The notes under the pieces were generated by a model that had not been told where the DNA came from, ran no database searches, and worked only from the letters and a program-made list of their open reading frames with translations. From Bdellovibrio sp. (lineage in GTDB: Bacteria; Bdellovibrionota; Bdellovibrionia; Bdellovibrionales; UBA1609): DNA of 10,319 nt. Position 1 is the first letter of the stretch; every line of letters begins with the position of its first letter. Of this stretch, positions 7,358 through 10,319 are shown in pieces. Both the position numbers and the translations under genes were made by a program. Location: contig RFKI01000230.1 of NCBI GenBank assembly GCA_003694355.1, positions 1 to 10,319 on the forward strand, in the 5' to 3' direction.

Positions 7358-7395
7358 AAGTAAGAGGGGGAATTATTTCACCAAAGAGGATAAGG

Positions 7396-8640
7396 ATGTC
7401 AAAGGTTCCAGCAAATACAAGGAAGATTATTGCCGGGCTTGATATAGGCACGACAAAGGTCGTGTTTTTGATTGGGGCTATGACTTCGGAGGAATTGGAG
7501 GTCATTGGTGTCGGAACGGCTCCCAACACAGGAGTTAAACAAGGCGTGGTGGTTAATATCGATCATGCTGTTTCTGCCATACGAAAGGCTAAAGAAGAAG
7601 CTGAGCTGATGGCTGGTGTTGAAGCCCAGACAGTTTGGCTGGGGGTGGCTGGCGCGCATATAGAGTCTTTTGACTCTTTTGGAATGGTTGCTATTAAAAA
7701 TGAGGAAGTTGAACAAGGTGATGTAGATCGTGTGATTGAGGCAGCAAAGGCGGTTGCCATACCTGCGGATCGGCAAGTTCTTCATATTTTGCCTAGTGAT
7801 TACAAGATAGATGGTCAGGAGGGGATTTGTGATCCTGTGGGGATGTCTGGAGTTCGTTTAGAAGCGAAGGTCCATATTGTAACAGGCAATCACTCGGCCA
7901 TTCAAAATATTGTCAAATGCACAGAAAAGGCTGGACTTTCCATTGAAGGACTTGTTTTGCAACAACTTGCTTCTTCGATGGCCGTGTTATCTGAAGATGA
8001 AAAAAATCTTGGTGTTGCTGTAATTGATATGGGAGGTGGAACCTCAGACCTTGTTATTTATCATCAAGGTAGTGTTGTTTATACAGGAGTGGTTCCTGTT
8101 GGGGGAAATCACTTTACTCATGATGTGGCCATGGGATTACGAACCACTCAGCAAGATGCGGAACAATTAAAGAATAAATATGGGTGCGCTTTGCCGGGTG
8201 TGGCCCAAGAGGGAGAGGTTTTGGATGTGGCCGGTGTGGGGGGAAGGTCTCCTCGAACGGTCGAAAGAAAAACGCTGTGTGAAATTTTAGAAGCTCGCGC
8301 TGAAGAGACCCTTCGCTTCTTGAAGGACAAGGTCGTTTCTAGTGGTTACCATGCACGCTTGGGGTCGGGTCTTGTGTTAACAGGTGGAGGCAGCCAGTTG
8401 GGTGGTTTGGTTGAAATGGGAGAATTTGTGTTTGATTGTCCTGTTCGTCGAGCAACGCCTCAAGGGGTTGGAGGATTAGTTGATGTCGTGCGCTCTCCTG
8501 CCTTTGCTTCTTCAGTGGGTTTATTAAAGTATGGACAGGAAAAGTCTCGGAAGCAGATGGCTGTTGATAAGGGTCATGAGTTGAGGTTTAATGATCATTG
8601 GAATGATTTTGTTTTAAAAATAAAGAACTTTTTTGCATAA
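7396..8640 (+). CDS. ftsA: FtsA, actin-like membrane anchor of the Z ring
   Basis: Cytoplasmic actin-fold ATPase that tethers FtsZ to the membrane and recruits later divisome proteins. The 414 residues match the E. coli length of 420. The phosphate 1 motif is [10 protein letters not shown] (13-22); the FtsA-specific SHS2 (1C) subdomain covers about 85-165 and includes [24 protein letters not shown] in that order from 129; phosphate 2 is [11 protein letters not shown] (209-219), and the adenosine motif is [12 protein letters not shown] (326-337). The C-terminus is a basic amphipathic tail, [13 protein letters not shown] (402-414), as expected for the membrane-targeting helix, joined by a Lys/Arg-rich linker. 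AGAGGA (7385-7390) is a suitable ribosome site for the ATG. It lies 96 bp after ftsQ, a gap that may hold a promoter, and 23 bp before ftsZ. Confidence 0.97.
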   Translation: MSKVPANTRKIIAGLDIGTTKVVFLIGAMTSEELEVIGVGTAPNTGVKQGVVVNIDHAVSAIRKAKEEAELMAGVEAQTVWLGVAGAHIESFDSFGMVAIKNEEVEQGDVDRVIEAAKAVAIPADRQVLHILPSDYKIDGQEGICDPVGMSGVRLEAKVHIVTGNHSAIQNIVKCTEKAGLSIEGLVLQQLASSMAVLSEDEKNLGVAVIDMGGGTSDLVIYHQGSVVYTGVVPVGGNHFTHDVAMGLRTTQQDAEQLKNKYGCALPGVAQEGEVLDVAGVGGRSPRTVERKTLCEILEARAEETLRFLKDKVVSSGYHARLGSGLVLTGGGSQLGGLVEMGEFVFDCPVRRATPQGVGGLVDVVRSPAFASSVGLLKYGQEKSRKQMAVDKGHELRFNDHWNDFVLKIKNFFA

Positions 8641-8663
8641 AAACTGAATTTCAGGGAGGAATT

Positions 8664-10094
8664 ATGTTTGAACTGGAAGAGTCCATAAGCGCAGGCGCCA
8701 ACATCAAAGTCATTGGTATTGGCGGCGGAGGAAGCAATGCTGTCCAAACAATGATTGAAGGGGGGCTTTCCGGAGTAGAGTTTGTCGTTGCAAATACAGA
8801 TAAACAAGCTTTAGAGGCTAATAAAGCAGGTTCTAAGATTCAGTTGGGGAGTGAGCTAACTAAAGGCCTTGGGGCTGGTGCTAATCCAGAAATAGGTAAA
8901 CGCGCAGCCATAGAATCTTATAATGACATTGTAGAGACCCTTGAAGGTGCTGATATGGTCTTTGTCACTGCAGGAATGGGTGGAGGAACAGGGACCGGTG
9001 GCGCTCCTATTGTTGCAAAGATAGCCAAAGAGTTAGGAGCTTTAACTATTGGTGTTGTGACAAAACCTTTTTTGTTTTTTGGGTATAAGCGCAAAAGACA
9101 TGCTGAAATTGGTTTGCAAGAACTCAAGGAAAATGTGGATACCCTGATTGTCATTCCCAACCAGAAACTTTTAGCTGTATCCAGTGAAAAAACCCCTCTT
9201 TTAGAGACGTTTAAAAAAGCAGATGAAGTTCTTTTGCAGGCGGTAAAAGGGATTTCAGATCTGATTAATATTAGAGGTCTTATTAACCTGGACTTTGCAG
9301 ATATTCGTACCGTAATGGCAGCAAAAGGAATGGCCATTATGGGAACTGGCTTGTGTGCTGGAGAAAACAGAGCTGTGGAAGCGGCCACTCAAGCGATTTC
9401 TTCTCCTCTATTGGAGAATATTGCCATTGATGGGGCTACTGGAATTATTATTAATGTAACTGGAGGTCCAGATCTCACACTTTGGGAAGTGAATGAGGCT
9501 TCAACTCTTATCACTGAGGCGGCTCATGAAGATGCTGAGGTTATTTTTGGTGCTGTGATTGATGAAAACATGGGCGACTCCGTTCAAGTGACAGTGATTG
9601 CAACAGGCTTTAATAATGAAGCTCGGACTTTTGCGGGGAACCAGACGGGTCGTTTTCAAGATATAGCTCAAGAGCAAATACAGCTACAGGCTGAGGCTTT
9701 AGCTGATGCGGCTTTAAAAACAGTGGAAGCCAATGCTCTTTACGGAGATACTTCTTCAGCAACGACGTCACAACATTTTTCAAACAGGGAGTCTGAATCT
9801 TCTGCATCTTTGAGTCGAGAGGTAAAAGAAGAGCCGCAACCTTTGATGCCAGATCCACAGCCATCTCGAGATGAGAAATCCAAGATGTTGCCTCGAGATA
9901 TATTATTAGCAAAGGCAAAAGCTTACAAAGAGAAAAAAGCTCAAACGGCATCAGTCGAACCACAACAGTTGTCTATGAATATCGAAGAGCCTTCAGCAAC
10001 TCCTTCAGTGAAGTCACCTTTTGACATTCACAGCCTGGATGCACCTTCATATTTGAGGAGACAACGCCAGGAAGGTGAAAACAACGCAGAATAA
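8664..10094 (+). CDS. ftsZ: FtsZ, tubulin-like division GTPase
   Basis: Cytoplasmic GTPase that polymerises into the Z ring. The 476 residues exceed E. coli's 383 because of a long linker. Core motifs are [10 protein letters not shown] (18-27), [16 protein letters not shown] (67-82), the tubulin signature GMGGGTGTG (104-112), TKPF (133-136) and the T7 catalytic loop NLDFADIRT (208-216, Asp210 and Asp213). The core ends near ATGF (313-316). The linker (about 317-455) is Gln/Ala- then Ser/Glu/Pro-rich, with a charged probable helix [17 protein letters not shown] (411-427). The C-terminal peptide [13 protein letters not shown] (457-469) matches the FtsA-binding DxPxFLR type. The oddity is Phe139 where the PFxFEG motif has Glu (E. 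coli Glu138); Arg143 (E. coli Arg142) is kept. GGGAGG (8654-8659) is a strong ribosome site. The last 20 bp overlap lpxH. Confidence 0.98.
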   Translation: MFELEESISAGANIKVIGIGGGGSNAVQTMIEGGLSGVEFVVANTDKQALEANKAGSKIQLGSELTKGLGAGANPEIGKRAAIESYNDIVETLEGADMVFVTAGMGGGTGTGGAPIVAKIAKELGALTIGVVTKPFLFFGYKRKRHAEIGLQELKENVDTLIVIPNQKLLAVSSEKTPLLETFKKADEVLLQAVKGISDLINIRGLINLDFADIRTVMAAKGMAIMGTGLCAGENRAVEAATQAISSPLLENIAIDGATGIIINVTGGPDLTLWEVNEASTLITEAAHEDAEVIFGAVIDENMGDSVQVTVIATGFNNEARTFAGNQTGRFQDIAQEQIQLQAEALADAALKTVEANALYGDTSSATTSQHFSNRESESSASLSREVKEEPQPLMPDPQPSRDEKSKMLPRDILLAKAKAYKEKKAQTASVEPQQLSMNIEEPSATPSVKSPFDIHSLDAPSYLRRQRQEGENNAE

Positions 10095-10319
10095 AGTTCA
10101 TGCTTATTTTTTGTCAGACCTGCATTTAACAAATCCTGATGCAGGTCTGTATCAAAGTTGCCTGAAATTTTTATCATCATTAGGGACTCAACGAGAAGTT
10201 ACACATCTTTTTCTTTTGGGAGATATTTTTGATCTTTGGGTGGGCAAGTATAGTTATTTTATAGAAAAGCATAAAAGTTTTATTAAAGAAATCCAACGTC
10301 TTGTTCATTTAGGAGTTGA
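10075..10319 (+). CDS. lpxH: LpxH-like UDP-2,3-diacylglucosamine diphosphatase (5' part)
   Basis: This metallophosphoesterase hydrolyses UDP-2,3-diacylglucosamine to lipid X, a lipid A step at the inner membrane. Only the first 81 codons are present; the frame runs open off the right edge. It shows the first two metal-binding blocks: YFLSDLHL (11-18, Asp15 and His17) and [13 protein letters not shown] (45-57, Asp50), the latter being the form typical of LpxH-like enzymes rather than generic phosphatases. The later GNRD/GNHD and GHTH blocks lie outside the window. The only usable start after the upstream in-frame stop (10054-10056) is GTG at 10075, inside ftsZ; GAGGAG at 10055-10060 is rather far upstream, so coupling to ftsZ is likely. 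A related LpxH2-type or other calcineurin-like phosphoesterase cannot be excluded from the fragment. Confidence 0.8.
   Translation, partial: MKTTQNKVHAYFLSDLHLTNPDAGLYQSCLKFLSSLGTQREVTHLFLLGDIFDLWVGKYSYFIEKHKSFIKEIQRLVHLGV
10115..10149 (+). repeat. Perfect 11-bp inverted repeat in the start of lpxH
   Basis: CAGACCTGCAT (10115-10125) and ATGCAGGTCTG (10139-10149) are exact reverse complements around a 13-nt loop. The RNA would fold into an 11-bp stem with six G-C pairs, 20 nt beyond the ftsZ stop and 40 nt into lpxH. It covers codons of the SDLHL metal site. No U-run follows, so it is not an intrinsic terminator. It could shield the 3' end of ftsZ mRNA, slow lpxH translation, or bind a dimeric regulator. 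Confidence 0.85.

Noticed and set aside
8918..9388. 156-codon reverse-strand open frame inside ftsZ
   Set aside because: It mirrors the strongly conserved FtsZ coding sequence, shows no family motif, and is best explained as a shadow of codon bias.
1..10319. Mobile element, CRISPR array, tRNA/rRNA or a hidden accessory system
   Set aside because: Coding density is nearly complete with conserved dcw genes in one direction; no transposase, regular repeats, tRNA-like fold or atypical segment was seen.

Overview
The window holds the downstream two-thirds of a division and cell wall (dcw) cluster, all on the + strand. The gene order is murD (3' part), ftsW, murG, murC, murB, ddl, ftsQ, ftsA, ftsZ, then the first 81 codons of an lpxH-like gene. 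The organism is a Gram-negative bacterium: the window is AT-rich, carries a complete peptidoglycan and divisome set, and ends in what looks like a lipid A biosynthesis gene. The FtsZ core and the use of lpxH after ftsZ (where many proteobacteria have lpxC) suggest a deltaproteobacterial or Bdellovibrionota-type lineage. That placement comes from remembered family resemblance, not from a search, and is tentative.

Layout: murD (2-793) is cut by the window's left edge. It is followed by the only long non-coding stretch (794-1086, 293 bp). From ftsW (1087) to lpxH the genes are tightly packed: gaps of 11 bp (ftsW-murG) and 11 bp (murG-murC), a 14-bp overlap (murC-murB), 48 bp (murB-ddl), a 17-bp overlap (ddl-ftsQ), 96 bp (ftsQ-ftsA), 23 bp (ftsA-ftsZ) and a 20-bp overlap (ftsZ-lpxH). 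No convincing rho-independent terminator was seen, so one or a few overlapping polycistronic transcripts are likely, perhaps with internal promoters in the larger gaps.

How the genes work together: MurB and MurC act on UDP-MurNAc formation and L-Ala addition, MurD adds D-Glu, and Ddl supplies D-Ala-D-Ala. MurG makes lipid II, and FtsW polymerises it at the septum. FtsQ, FtsA and FtsZ are the divisome scaffold, membrane anchor and cytoskeletal ring. LpxH links the operon's end to outer-membrane lipid A synthesis.

This is a conserved housekeeping region and I see no mobile element, CRISPR array, RNA gene or novel system. Points worth a second look are: a Phe in FtsZ where the nucleotide-contacting Glu normally sits; a perfect 11-bp inverted repeat inside the start of lpxH; three consecutive genes starting with TTG; the unexplained murD-ftsW spacer; and a ddl start without a visible Shine-Dalgarno sequence but with a promoter-like pair placed for a leaderless transcript.
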